Source: an uncultured Collinsella sp. | GTDB lineage: Bacteria; Actinomycetota; Coriobacteriia; Coriobacteriales; Coriobacteriaceae | Length of the DNA stretch: 64,000 nucleotides | Direction of reading: 5' to 3' | NCBI GenBank assembly: GCA_959599915.1 | Contig: CAUGJE010000005.1 | Location: 62,001-126,000 of the forward strand | Part shown: positions 8,434-16,952 of the stretch, one piece after another | Layout: each line of letters starts with the position of its first letter | How positions within the stretch are numbered: position 1 is the first letter of the stretch | Notes under the pieces: model-generated | Database searches by the model: none | Seen by the model: only the letters and a program-made list of their open reading frames with translations | Told to the model about the DNA's origin: nothing | Translations under genes and position numbers: made by a program

Positions 8434-9489
8434 TCATCCTCCGATTTGGGACATAAATCGTTGCGTGCCCTCAATTATCGCGTGTTCCTGCGGTTTGTGG
8501 GCCACGGCATCGCGCCAAATCGAAAGTACCTGCATATCATCACCACGGCGCAGGGCATCGCGCACCGAATACTCGGCATCGCTGAACAGGCACGGACGCA
8601 CGTTGCCATCGGCCGTCAGACGCAGACGGTTGCAATTCGCGCAAAAATGATTGGACATGGCGCTAATAAAGCCGACCGTTCCCGCCGCGCCCGGAAAGTG
8701 CCAATAGCGCGCAGGGCCCGCGCCGGCAGGAGCGTCGTTGATGTCGAGCGGCTCGAGCTCGCCCAGTCCCGCCGCGGTGGCCCCGGCATTGATGCGCGCC
8801 CGCAGCTCGTCGCTCGGCACGGTATCGCTCGCGTCCCACAGCTCGGGATTGAGCGTGGGCGCGTGAGGGTCCACGGCGCAATGCGAGCTCGTACGCTCGT
8901 CGCCGATGGGCATGTATTCGATAAAGCGCAGGTGGATGGGGCGGTCGAGCGTGAGCCGCGCGAGGGCCGCCACATCCTGGTTGAGCCGGCGCACAACAAC
9001 GCAGTTGACCTTAACGGGCTCAAAGCCCCAAGCCAGCGCCGCGTCGATGCCGGCCATGGTCTGCTCGAGCCGACCCAGGCGCGTGATCTTTCCAAAGAGC
9101 GTAGGGTCGAGCGTGTCGAGCGAAATGTTGACGCGGTTAAGCCCGGCATCTTTGAGCTGCGGTGCCAGCTTGGGCAGCAGGGCGCCGTTGGTGGTGAGCG
9201 AGATGTCCTCGATCTGCGGAATCGCGCGGATGTCGCGAATGAGCGGAATGATACGGCGACTGACCAGCGGCTCGCCGCCCGTCAGGCGCACGCGGCGAAT
9301 GCCCTCCCCCGCCACCAAGCGCACAAAGCGGGCGATTTCCTCGGCACTGAGCAGCTCGTCGTGCGCGCGGGGCGCCACGCCATCGGCCGGCATGCAGTAA
9401 ATGCAGCGAAAATTGCACTTGTCGGTAACGGCAATGCGCAGGTAGTTGATATCGCGGCCAAAGCCGTCATGCTGCACGCGCCCGTCCAC
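8434..9489 (-). CDS. moaA: GTP 3',8-cyclase MoaA
   Basis: A radical SAM enzyme of 351 residues that makes the first molybdopterin intermediate from GTP. The N-terminal iron-sulfur cluster ligands are Cys25, Cys29 and Cys32 in CNFRCIYC; GGEPLV lies near residue 71; the C-terminal cluster uses Cys283, Cys286 and Cys300. The protein ends in Gly-Gly, the tail known to be needed for MoaA activity. The start is GTG at 9489, preceded by GGGGAGGG. With the downstream moaC-mobB fusion it forms a two-gene operon. No molybdenum transport genes or molybdoenzymes lie in the window. Confidence 0.93.
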   Translation of the reverse strand: MDGRVQHDGFGRDINYLRIAVTDKCNFRCIYCMPADGVAPRAHDELLSAEEIARFVRLVAGEGIRRVRLTGGEPLVSRRIIPLIRDIRAIPQIEDISLTTNGALLPKLAPQLKDAGLNRVNISLDTLDPTLFGKITRLGRLEQTMAGIDAALAWGFEPVKVNCVVVRRLNQDVAALARLTLDRPIHLRFIEYMPIGDERTSSHCAVDPHAPTLNPELWDASDTVPSDELRARINAGATAAGLGELEPLDINDAPAGAGPARYWHFPGAAGTVGFISAMSNHFCANCNRLRLTADGNVRPCLFSDAEYSVRDALRRGDDMQVLSIWRDAVAHKPQEHAIIEGTQRFMSQIGG

Positions 9490-9620
9490 GCTGCCCTCCC
9501 CTCACGCAGGTCTTTATTCTTCAGGGAATATAGTACCGCACACGGGAATTGGGTCGACATGCGTACGACACAAGGGGCCTCTGCGAACAAGTCGACGTTC
9601 CGGGCCCCATCCTCGGCACC

Positions 9621-9687
9621 CAAACCGTCCCAACATTCGATGCTTTTTCCAATTTTGGCAAAAAACGTCGAATGTTGGGACGGTTTG
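9621..9687 (+). repeat. CAACATT palindrome, copy 2
   Basis: Perfect 20-nt arms (9621-9640 and 9668-9687) enclose a 27-base loop that can itself fold (TTTTTCCAA with TTTTGGCAAAAA). Relative to copies at 5513 and 10862 the arms carry paired changes (CCGTCCC instead of CCATCAC) that keep the stem perfect. It lies 3' of the hypothetical gene ending at 9724. Confidence 0.85.
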
Positions 9688-9723
9688 TCCGCTCACAACA
9701 CCCCGTAGAAGGACCAAGCGCCC

Positions 9724-10761
9724 CTAAAGACCGCCGTCCCAGTGCCGAATCACGAATTCTCGCAGGTCATTCTGCCGCTTTTGGAACGCTTCGCTTCGGT
9801 CGCACCTGAGGCCCATAGCGAGCGCAATGGCGTTCATCGCCCGGTGCAATTGCAGCTGATGGGCAAACTGAGTCCCGGTGAGGACAATCATCCTAAAGCC
9901 CAGCGCGCTCAGCACGGTCATACGCTCCGCGTCCGACGCGCTGCGCTGTTTATCAAGATGGTCCGAGCCGTTGTATTCAACCCCCGTTCCGCTCGCAGGT
10001 GCATATACGTCGATCTCGAAATACCCGGCCTTAGCAAGGTATTTGAACTCGCTGGGGACATCGACCCGATGGTTGAGCTCGATCTTGGCGTATCCCAGCC
10101 CGCCCTGAGAACGCTTTGCTACGACCATGATTGCGGTGGCCGTCTCCATGGGCGACCGCGCGCCATCGTGCACGCGCCTGAGCACGGCGGCCGCGCGTAT
10201 AGCCCCCTGACGAGATCGGTTCTCATTGCAATAAGCAATCAAATCGGCAGCGGTATACCTCTGCCCCATCTCGACATAATCGTCCGTCGACAGATGATTC
10301 AAATGGTATCGAGCACAGATTTCGTAACCATATTCCAGCTGCTCGGGTTCGCTCATCCACGAACCCGCCTGGACAAAACACATGGCCTCATCAACCACCA
10401 GAAGGCCCTCTGCCACCTCGATAAGATGGCCTGGAGGTACCGGCGCTCCAAACACGTGGCACCTAAATCCAGCCGGCGTCGAGCGCTCAAAATCGAAGTT
10501 GACGAGCGTGTCGATATGATCGAGCTCTTCTCGTGGAATACCAAGCGAAACCAGATAGTCGGTAACGATCCCAACTGCCGCTGAAGCCCTCAGCCCCTTG
10601 ACATCGAGTCCCAATTTGGGCAGGCTCGCAGCCGGCTCCGCCTCGCTAGCAAGCGAGTCCTCATCGTATAGGCTGCTTGCTCGCGAGAGCGGCTCGGACG
10701 GGCGCGCCACGTTGTGGTACAGCCAGGCAGTCTTATGGGACAGGACGATCGGCAGGTCCAT
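9724..10761 (-). CDS. Hypothetical protein with a nuclease-like C-terminal core
   Basis: I do not recognise the full-length 345-residue family. The N-terminal half (a conserved-looking SHKTAWLYHN start, then charged helical segments) has no evident motif, membrane helix or signal peptide. The C-terminal part contains GYAKIELNHRVDVP, then FEIDVYAPASGTGVEYNGSDH, then a hydrophobic strand RMIVLT. An Asp in one strand followed by Glu-Tyr-Asn-Gly and His is reminiscent of the Vsr/DUF559 branch of the PD-(D/E)XK nuclease fold, as found in some abortive-infection and toxin-antitoxin proteins. That is a weak resemblance by eye. The start has GGAGGG six bases upstream. It is divergent from the MATE gene and monocistronic. 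It could be a DNA-processing or defence protein, but nothing else nearby supports that. Confidence 0.55.
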   Translation of the reverse strand: MDLPIVLSHKTAWLYHNVARPSEPLSRASSLYDEDSLASEAEPAASLPKLGLDVKGLRASAAVGIVTDYLVSLGIPREELDHIDTLVNFDFERSTPAGFRCHVFGAPVPPGHLIEVAEGLLVVDEAMCFVQAGSWMSEPEQLEYGYEICARYHLNHLSTDDYVEMGQRYTAADLIAYCNENRSRQGAIRAAAVLRRVHDGARSPMETATAIMVVAKRSQGGLGYAKIELNHRVDVPSEFKYLAKAGYFEIDVYAPASGTGVEYNGSDHLDKQRSASDAERMTVLSALGFRMIVLTGTQFAHQLQLHRAMNAIALAMGLRCDRSEAFQKRQNDLREFVIRHWDGGL

Positions 10762-11102
10762 GAGCCCTCCAATGGAGTCGGATAACCAACCTTATTCCCC
10801 TGCCCACGGGTCCGCACACCTTCGTGCGCAAGAAAGCGATTCTACCTGATCGAGTGGTAAAAAAACCATCACAACATTCGATGCTTTTCCCGATTTTGGC
10901 GAAAAACGTCAAATGTTGTGATGGTTTGAGGCGAGGTGAGAGGCGCTAAGCCTACACGGCGCATGCCCGTATTCAAATGGAAATGACCGCGCTCGGAGCG
11001 TAACTTTCTCGCCCCACTGCCGACACAAACCTTGACTCTACAATCGTTGTAGGGTTTTCACTACACTGGTAGTTAAACGAACCAAGCCAGAAAGCCCCGC
11101 CC
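10762..11102. other. Divergent spacer containing a palindrome
   Basis: This spacer separates the hypothetical gene (leftward) from the MATE gene (rightward), so it must hold both promoters. Apart from the palindrome at 10862-10926, TTGACT at about 11033 upstream of the MATE start could be part of a promoter. No reading frame is convincing. Confidence 0.4.
10862..10926 (+). repeat. CAACATT palindrome, copy 3
   Basis: Arms at 10862-10877 and 10911-10926 pair perfectly over 16 bases, and the loop matches copy 2 (TTTTGGCGAAAAACGTC). It sits between divergent genes, where no transcript should end, which argues against the family being simple terminators. Confidence 0.8.
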
Positions 11103-12449
11103 ATGGAACACGACCTCACACGCGGCAATGTCCTTAAGACCATCGCGGTCTTTGCCCTGCCTTATATGCTCTCGTACTTTTTGCAGATGCTCTACGGCAT
11201 GGCCGACCTGTACATGATGGGACAGTTTAGCGGCGCCGCCGGCATCACCGCCGTGGGCAATGGCGCGCAGACGCTCTATATCATTACCGTGACGCTCGTG
11301 GGTCTGGCCATGGGAACGACGGTTATCGTCGGCCATGCCGTGGGCTCGCGCCGCTTCGATCGCGCCGAGACCGCCATCGGCAACACCATCACGCTCTTTA
11401 TGGGCGTCTCGGTGGTGCTGGCCGCTGTCCTACTCGCGCTGTGCCCGCAGGTTGTGGCGCTCATTGGCACGCCAGCCGAGGCGGTCGAAGGCACCGCCGC
11501 CTACCTGCGCATCTGCTTTGTCGGCATTCCGTTTATCGCCGCATACAACATCCTCTCGGCCATCTTTCGCGGCCTGGGCGATTCGCGCTCGCCCATGTAT
11601 GTGATCGGCGTGGCGTGCATCATTAACATCGCGCTCGACTTTTTGTTTATCGGCCACATGGGACTCGGCCCCGTGGGTGCGGCGCTCGGCACGGTAACCG
11701 CCCAGACGGCCAGCGTTGCCCTCGCGCTCGTGTGGCTCAAGAGCCGCCGCACGAACATCCACGTTAAGCGCAGCGACCTGCGCCCCCAGCCCGAGGTGCT
11801 CGGCAGCATCCTTAAGATCGGCGTGCCCGTGGCCGTGCAGGACGGCTGCATCCAGGTGGCGTTTATGTTCATCACCGTCATCGCCAACCACCGAGGGCTC
11901 GTCGACGCCGCCGCCGTGGGCCTGGTCGAGAAGATGATCAGCTTTTTGTTTATCGTGCCGAGCTCCATGGGCGCGACTGTCAGCGCGCTCACAGCGCAAA
12001 ACGCCGGCGCGGGCAAGGGCGACCGCGCGCGTCAGGTGCTCAAGGATGCCATGACCATCTCGGTGGTGTACGGCTGCCTGATTACGGTGCTGATGTGGCT
12101 GGTGGCACCGGCGTTTATCGGCTTTTTTGCTAAGGACGCCGCGGTCGTTGCGGCCGGCACCGGCTATATGCGCAGCTACATTTTCGACGCGATCTTTGCC
12201 GGCATCCACATTTGCTTTAGTGGCTTTTTCGCTGCGTATGGCAAGAGCTACATCGGCTTTGCGCACAACGTGCTGGCGGTGGCGCTCATTCGCGTGCCGG
12301 GCGCGTGGCTGCTGTCGAACGCCTATTCCGATACGTTGTTTCCCATGGGTATCGCCTCGCCGTGCGGGTCCATTCTGTCGGCGGTCATCTGTGTTGTCGC
12401 GTTTACCATGCTCAACCGGCGCGGGGCTTTTGACAAGTTGGCAGCGTAG
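11103..12449 (+). CDS. MATE family efflux transporter
   Basis: A 448-residue membrane protein with twelve hydrophobic helices and the internal two-fold repeat of the multidrug and toxic compound extrusion family. Characteristic pieces are LPYMLSYFLQMLYGMADLYM near the N-terminus, the small-residue region GTPAEAVEGTAAYLRI and IFRGLGDSRSPMY near residues 153-165. MATE proteins export cationic drugs or metabolites in exchange for sodium ions or protons. It reads rightwards, alone, from a divergent promoter region. The ribosome site is weak (AAAGCCCCGCCC before the ATG). A short fragment of another gene follows the stop codon, then a strong terminator. The substrate is unknown. Confidence 0.9.
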   Translation: MEHDLTRGNVLKTIAVFALPYMLSYFLQMLYGMADLYMMGQFSGAAGITAVGNGAQTLYIITVTLVGLAMGTTVIVGHAVGSRRFDRAETAIGNTITLFMGVSVVLAAVLLALCPQVVALIGTPAEAVEGTAAYLRICFVGIPFIAAYNILSAIFRGLGDSRSPMYVIGVACIINIALDFLFIGHMGLGPVGAALGTVTAQTASVALALVWLKSRRTNIHVKRSDLRPQPEVLGSILKIGVPVAVQDGCIQVAFMFITVIANHRGLVDAAAVGLVEKMISFLFIVPSSMGATVSALTAQNAGAGKGDRARQVLKDAMTISVVYGCLITVLMWLVAPAFIGFFAKDAAVVAAGTGYMRSYIFDAIFAGIHICFSGFFAAYGKSYIGFAHNVLAVALIRVPGAWLLSNAYSDTLFPMGIASPCGSILSAVICVVAFTMLNRRGAFDKLAA

Positions 12450-12451
12450 CG

Positions 12452-12547
12452 GGGCGACGCGAGATTGCCCTGATCGATGACATCATCAGCGACGACCCGG
12501 CAACCTACGTGACGCAGATCACGGTGCCGGTTGCCCCAGCAAAGTAA
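12452..12547 (+). pseudogene. C-terminal fragment of an unidentified gene
   Basis: Directly after the MATE stop, in another frame, 31 codons read RREIALIDDIISDDPATYVT then QITVPVAPAK and a stop. This looks like the end of a GyrI-like effector-binding domain, as in AraC- or MerR-type regulators, which typically end in a strand of the type xIxVPV. There is no start codon or ribosome site, and the upstream part is replaced by the end of the MATE gene. It is probably a remnant left by a deletion. Confidence 0.4.
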
Positions 12548-12583
12548 GAACCGCCCGGAAGGCATCGTGCTTCCGGGCGGTTC
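12548..12583 (+). terminator. Rho-independent terminator after the MATE gene
   Basis: A 14-bp GC-rich stem (GAACCGCCCGGAAG and complement) with an 8-base loop is followed by TTCTATTTG. The A-rich left flank also allows function for the leftward strand, away from ligA. Confidence 0.8.
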
Positions 12584-12604
12584 TTCTATTTGCCTATCAA
12601 TGCC

Positions 12605-14833
12605 TTAAGCCTGGGGCACCTGACCAGTCGCCAGAATCTGCTCGAGTGCGTCCTCGTCCAGCACGGGCACGCCCAGCTGCTCGGCTTTGGTGAGCTTGGA
12701 GCCCGCTTTGGGGCCGGCGACCAGATAGCTCGTCTTCTTTGACACACTGCCCGAGACCTTGGCGCCGAGCACCTTGAGCGCCGCGCCCGCCTCGTCGCGC
12801 GTACGGTTGACGAGCGTGCCGGTGAGCACGAAGGTCAGACCCGCGAGTGGCTGTGCGTCAGCAAGCTCGCCCGCCACGCCAGCGTCGGCTGCGGCCTGCG
12901 CGTGCGCGGCATCCAAGTCGACCTCGAGCGACAGGCCCGCCTGGCGCAGACGTTCCAGCACGGCAAGGTTTTCGGGCACGGCCAGGAACTGCTTGACGCT
13001 CGCCGCAATCTTGGGACCAATGCCCTCGCACTCGGCGATGTCCTCTTCGCTCGCCAAGATGAGCTTGTCAATCGACAGGAATCGCTCGGCGATGACCTCG
13101 CCCACGCTCTTGCCCACATGGCGGATGCCCAGGGCAAACAGCACGCGACCGAGCGGCTGGCTCTTGGACTTGTTGAGCTCGGCGATGATTTTCTCGGCCG
13201 TCTTGAGGCCCACCGGAATGGGGTCGCCCTTCTTGACGCCCTTTTTGCTATTGGTGCTCGCGTACACGCGGCCCGTGTCCAGTCCGGCGATGTCGTCGAC
13301 GGTGAGCTGGTAAAAGTCTGCGACATCGTGGATCAGGCCGGCGGCGATCATCTTGTCGACGATCTCGTCGCCCAGGCCGTCGACGTCCATGCAGCCGCGG
13401 CTCACCCAGTGAAGCAGGCGCTCCTTGAGCTGCGCGGGGCAGTCGATGGAGACGCAGCGGTAGGCAACCTCGCCATCCTCGTGGACCACGGGGCTGCCGC
13501 ACACGGGGCAGACCTCGGGCATGTGCCAGTCGACCGAATCGGCCGGGCGCTTGTCGAGCACCGGGCCTACGACCTCCGGGATCACGTCACCCGCCTTGTG
13601 CACGATGATGGTATCGCCCTCGCGCACGTTTTTGCGACGGATCTCGTCGATGTTGTGCAGCGTTGCGCGCGCGATTGTGGAGCCGGCGACCGTCACCGGG
13701 TCGAACTCGGCGACCGGCGTGAGCACACCGGTGCGGCCCACCTGGATGCGAATCTCGCGCAGGATGGTCTGCTTTTCCTCGGGCGGGAACTTAAAGGCAA
13801 TGGCCCAGCGCGGCGCGCGGGCGGTAAAGCCCAGGTCGAGCTGCTGTTGGAAGCTGTCCACCTTTACGACCACGCCGTCGATGTCGTAGTCCAAATCGCC
13901 GCGGTGCTCGAGCGCCTGGGCACAGAACTCGTGGACCTCGGCCGGCGTGGCGCAACGGGCAACGTTGGGGTTGACGCTAAAGCCGGCGCTACGCAGCCAA
14001 TCGAGGAACTCACGCTGGCTGTGGACATGCAGCGGATCGGTATCGGCGATGGCATAGATAAAGGTGGCCAGGTCACGGCGCGCCGTGACCTTGGGGTCTT
14101 TTTGGCGCAGGCTGCCGGCGGCGGCGTTGCGCGGGTTGGCGAAGGGGTCGCGGCCCTCGGCATCGGCCTCGTCGTTCAGACGCACAAAGCTGCCCTTGGG
14201 CATATAGACCTCGCCGCGTACTTCGATGGTACGCTCGCGGTCGGCGCCCATGTGGGCGAGCGCCGGCTCGGACAGGTGCATGGGCACGTCCTTGATGGTG
14301 CGGACGTTGAGCGACACGTCCTCGCCCGTGGTGCCATCGCCGCGCGTGGCCGCGCGCACGAAGGTGCCGTTTTGGTAGGTAAGCGCCACGCCCAGGCCGT
14401 CGATCTTAAGCTCGCAGGTATAGGTAACGCTACCGGCGCCGAGCGCATCCTCGGTGCGCTGGAGCCACGCGTCGAGTTCGTCCAGATCCATGGCATCGTC
14501 CATGGAATACATGCGCGCCATGTGCGTGACCGGCGTAAACTGCTCGCTCACGTAGCCGCCCACGCGCTGGGTGTAGCTGTCGGGCGTCACCAAATCGGGG
14601 TAGGTCGCTTCGATTTCCTGCAGCTCAACGAGCATTTTGTCGAAGGCAGCGTCCGTGATCTCGGGCGCGTCGAGCATGTAGTAGCGATAGGCGTGGTAGT
14701 CGAGCTCGTGGCGCAGCTCGGCCGCGCGCGCTGCCGCCTGGGCACGGGCATCGGCCGGTGCGGCGGCATCCGCGCTCGCGGGCGTTTCGGTATCGATGTC
14801 CACGCCGTCACCAAACAGGCTCGATTGCTCCAT
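12605..14833 (-). CDS. ligA: NAD-dependent DNA ligase LigA
   Basis: The essential bacterial replication ligase, 742 residues, somewhat longer than the usual ~670 because of an Ala/Asp-rich N-terminal extension of about 30 residues. Domain Ia with the conserved tyrosines (YHAYRYYMLD, 46-55) binds NMN; the adenylated lysine is Lys143 in ELKIDG. An OB fold follows, then a four-cysteine zinc site (CPVCG and CVSIDCPAQ, about 445-472), a helix-hairpin-helix region (CEGIGPKIAASV) and a C-terminal BRCT domain from about 660. The ATG at 14833 has AAGGAG ten bases upstream. It appears monocistronic. Confidence 0.96.
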   Translation of the reverse strand: MEQSSLFGDGVDIDTETPASADAAAPADARAQAAARAAELRHELDYHAYRYYMLDAPEITDAAFDKMLVELQEIEATYPDLVTPDSYTQRVGGYVSEQFTPVTHMARMYSMDDAMDLDELDAWLQRTEDALGAGSVTYTCELKIDGLGVALTYQNGTFVRAATRGDGTTGEDVSLNVRTIKDVPMHLSEPALAHMGADRERTIEVRGEVYMPKGSFVRLNDEADAEGRDPFANPRNAAAGSLRQKDPKVTARRDLATFIYAIADTDPLHVHSQREFLDWLRSAGFSVNPNVARCATPAEVHEFCAQALEHRGDLDYDIDGVVVKVDSFQQQLDLGFTARAPRWAIAFKFPPEEKQTILREIRIQVGRTGVLTPVAEFDPVTVAGSTIARATLHNIDEIRRKNVREGDTIIVHKAGDVIPEVVGPVLDKRPADSVDWHMPEVCPVCGSPVVHEDGEVAYRCVSIDCPAQLKERLLHWVSRGCMDVDGLGDEIVDKMIAAGLIHDVADFYQLTVDDIAGLDTGRVYASTNSKKGVKKGDPIPVGLKTAEKIIAELNKSKSQPLGRVLFALGIRHVGKSVGEVIAERFLSIDKLILASEEDIAECEGIGPKIAASVKQFLAVPENLAVLERLRQAGLSLEVDLDAAHAQAAADAGVAGELADAQPLAGLTFVLTGTLVNRTRDEAGAALKVLGAKVSGSVSKKTSYLVAGPKAGSKLTKAEQLGVPVLDEDALEQILATGQVPQA

Positions 14834-14942
14834 AGCGGCACTCCTTCGCTCGATTTCAAACGGATACTAGAGTACCACCGGTCACGATGGGGCCGAATAC
14901 CGGTCTCAAACCGCACCGAATCGGCAGCCGTCGGATCGGGGT

Positions 14943-15144
14943 GGACAGTTAGTTCAGATACGTATAAATGCTAGAGCTGGATCAGGCACGAACATCCCTG
15001 TTTCAACTAATTTGGGTTCCCTGAGACCATGTAAACGTCCCACTCTCCCTTCCAAACACCCATTCGAGCCCCATCCCAATTAAGAAATTGCTCAAAACGC
15101 ATCCCAAGCTGCCCCAGATTTATACGTATCTGAACTAACTGTCC
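14943..15144. repeat. Long inverted repeat with perfect 27-bp arms
   Basis: Arms 14943-14969 and 15118-15144 are exact reverse complements (beginning GGACAGTTAGTTCAGATACG) around a 148-base interior with no reading frame and no obvious fold. It occupies most of the 450-base gap between ligA and htrA; the rest holds the htrA terminator and nothing else I can identify. No target-site duplication is evident. It resembles a MITE-like or remnant element. Confidence 0.7.
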
Positions 15145-15220
15145 AGACCATTACGAACCAGACCTCTTGCCAGCCCCAAGTGATCCGTTTTCCTCCGTCC
15201 CCAACGAATCAATAGGAAAA

Positions 15221-15256
15221 GAGGGGGCTGTCCCGCGTTGACGGGACAGCCCCCTC
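15221..15256 (-). terminator. Terminator of htrA
   Basis: GAGGGGGCTGTCCCG and its complement form a 15-bp stem with a 6-base loop; on the minus strand it is followed by TTTTCC. It lies 28 bases after the htrA stop. Confidence 0.85.
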
Positions 15257-15283
15257 TGGCATCGGCATGTGCGATACGGCTCG

Positions 15284-16744
15284 TTAGAAACCCTGGCCGT
15301 AGCCCTGGCCCTGGCCCTGCTGACCGAGCAACTCCTCCAGGTACTGGCGCAGCTGCTCATCGGTAATGCCGCCGTTACCGGTGTCGGTCGCGCTGTCGTC
15401 CTGCTGCTGGTTCTGCAGCTCCTCGTCGGAGCCCAGCTCGACGGTAACCTTCTTCTCTTCCTTGCCGCGCATGAGCGTGATCTCGACCTTCTCGCCCACC
15501 TCGTGGCTGCGCAGCGCGATGATCAGGCCATCGGCGCTCGTAATCTCGTCGTCATCCAGCTTGGTAATGACATCGCCCTCCTGGATGCCGGCCTTGGCGG
15601 CGGGACCGTCCTCAACGACGCTCGCCACATACGCGCCGCTATCGGTGCTCAGCTTGTTGGTGCGGGCATTGAGCGCGTTGACGCTCGAAAGTGTGGCGCC
15701 CAGGTACGGATGAACCGGCGTCTTGCCGTCGATAATCTGGTCAGCAATGTTCTTGGCATAGTTAACGGGAATGGCAAAGCCCACACCCGAGCTGGAGCCC
15801 GAGTAGCTCTCGATGAGCGAGTTGATGCCCACCAGCTCACCATTGTCGTTGACGAGCGCGCCACCGGAGTTGCCCGGGTTGATGGCGGCATCGGTCTGGA
15901 TCATGTTGGCATAGATGGTGTTACCGTTGGTAGAGCTCATGGCCGTGGAGCGATACAACGCCGACACGATACCCGTGGAGACAGACTGCTCGTTGCCAAA
16001 GGGCGAGCCGATCGCCATGACCCACTCGCCCACGTTGAGCTTGGAAGAGTCGCCGATCTCGATCGGCGTGAGCTTGGAGGCGTCGGCGTCCTTGAGCTTG
16101 ATGACGGCTAGGTCGCTCGAAGCATCGTTGCCCACGAACTCGGCCTCGTAGGTGGTGCCGTCGTCCATGGTTACCACGTACTGGTCATAGCCATCGACCA
16201 CGTGGTTGTTGGTGAGGATATGGCCCTCGGTATCGAGCACAACGCCCGACCCGACGCTGCCCGAGCTATTGGAATCATCGGCAGACTGCGAAAGCGAGCC
16301 ATTCTGGCTGCCGCTCGAAGTGGCAGTGATGGAAACAACGGAGGGCAGCGCCTTGGCAGAAACGGCCTCGGCCAGCGTGGTGTCCTCGGAATCAATCGTA
16401 ATCTTTTGCGTCGATGAACCCGAAGCACCCGCCGTCACGGCATTCCTTCCGCTGCCAATGTTGAGCGTGCCACTCATAATGAGCGCAATGACCAGCAGGG
16501 CTCCGCAGGCACAGCCGGCGAGTGCCGTAATAAAGATCGGCAGCTTTTTGGTCTTAGTCTTGACCACCGTATGCTTGTTTACAACCTGTTGGCCGCTCAG
16601 CGGCTTGCCGGTCTGCGTGTCGTATGCCTGCACGTAGGGAATGTTTCCGTCGGCAGGCGTCGACTCCACCTGCACGCGCGGCTGCTGCTGAGTCTCGCCG
16701 GCATTGCCCGGATCCTGGGGGCGCTGGGAATCATACTCGCTCAT
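15284..16744 (-). CDS. HtrA/DegP-like membrane-anchored serine protease
   Basis: A 486-residue surface quality-control protease. A cytoplasmic tail of about 68 residues precedes one membrane helix (69-92). The trypsin-like domain carries the catalytic triad His181 (LTNNHVVDG), Asp211 (SSDLAVIKL) and Ser293 (GNSGGALV). One PDZ domain (about 345-440) contains VVEDGPAAKAGIQEGDVI. A Gln/Gly-rich tail ends the protein. The ATG at 16744 has AAAGGAT nine bases upstream; the longer frame has no ribosome site. Single-PDZ, N-terminally anchored proteases of this type are usual in Gram-positive bacteria and degrade misfolded exported proteins. It lies downstream of glnA-glnR but is separated from them by a terminator. 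Confidence 0.92.
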   Translation of the reverse strand: MSEYDSQRPQDPGNAGETQQQPRVQVESTPADGNIPYVQAYDTQTGKPLSGQQVVNKHTVVKTKTKKLPIFITALAGCACGALLVIALIMSGTLNIGSGRNAVTAGASGSSTQKITIDSEDTTLAEAVSAKALPSVVSITATSSGSQNGSLSQSADDSNSSGSVGSGVVLDTEGHILTNNHVVDGYDQYVVTMDDGTTYEAEFVGNDASSDLAVIKLKDADASKLTPIEIGDSSKLNVGEWVMAIGSPFGNEQSVSTGIVSALYRSTAMSSTNGNTIYANMIQTDAAINPGNSGGALVNDNGELVGINSLIESYSGSSSGVGFAIPVNYAKNIADQIIDGKTPVHPYLGATLSSVNALNARTNKLSTDSGAYVASVVEDGPAAKAGIQEGDVITKLDDDEITSADGLIIALRSHEVGEKVEITLMRGKEEKKVTVELGSDEELQNQQQDDSATDTGNGGITDEQLRQYLEELLGQQGQGQGYGQGF

Positions 16745-16773
16745 AGCTGCGATCCTTTCGTCAAATAACCAAA

Positions 16774-16797
16774 GGCCCGCCAAACATGTGGCGGGCC
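16774..16797 (-). terminator. Terminator between glnR and htrA
   Basis: GGCCCGCC, an 8-base loop and GGCGGGCC, followed on the minus strand by TTTGGTTATTTG. It separates the glnA-glnR unit from htrA. Confidence 0.65.
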
Positions 16798-16915
16798 ATC
16801 ATTGTTCACGTTGAGTTGTACCCCAATATGCGGGCGCAAGTGTATGAGAACGCAATCTTTTAGGAAGGCTTAAGTTCTGTTGCAGGCTCTAAAGGAACCC
16901 ACACCTGCGTCAAAA

Positions 16916-16948
16916 CCACCACAAAGGTGCCTGTCCCCTTTATGGTGG
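16916..16948. repeat. CCACCACAAAGG hairpin, copy 4
   Basis: CCACCACAAAGG pairs with CCTTTATGGTGG (one G-T mismatch); the loop is TGCCTGTCC. It lies 4 bases from the glnR-like stop codon. Confidence 0.75.
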
Positions 16949-16952
16949 AAAT

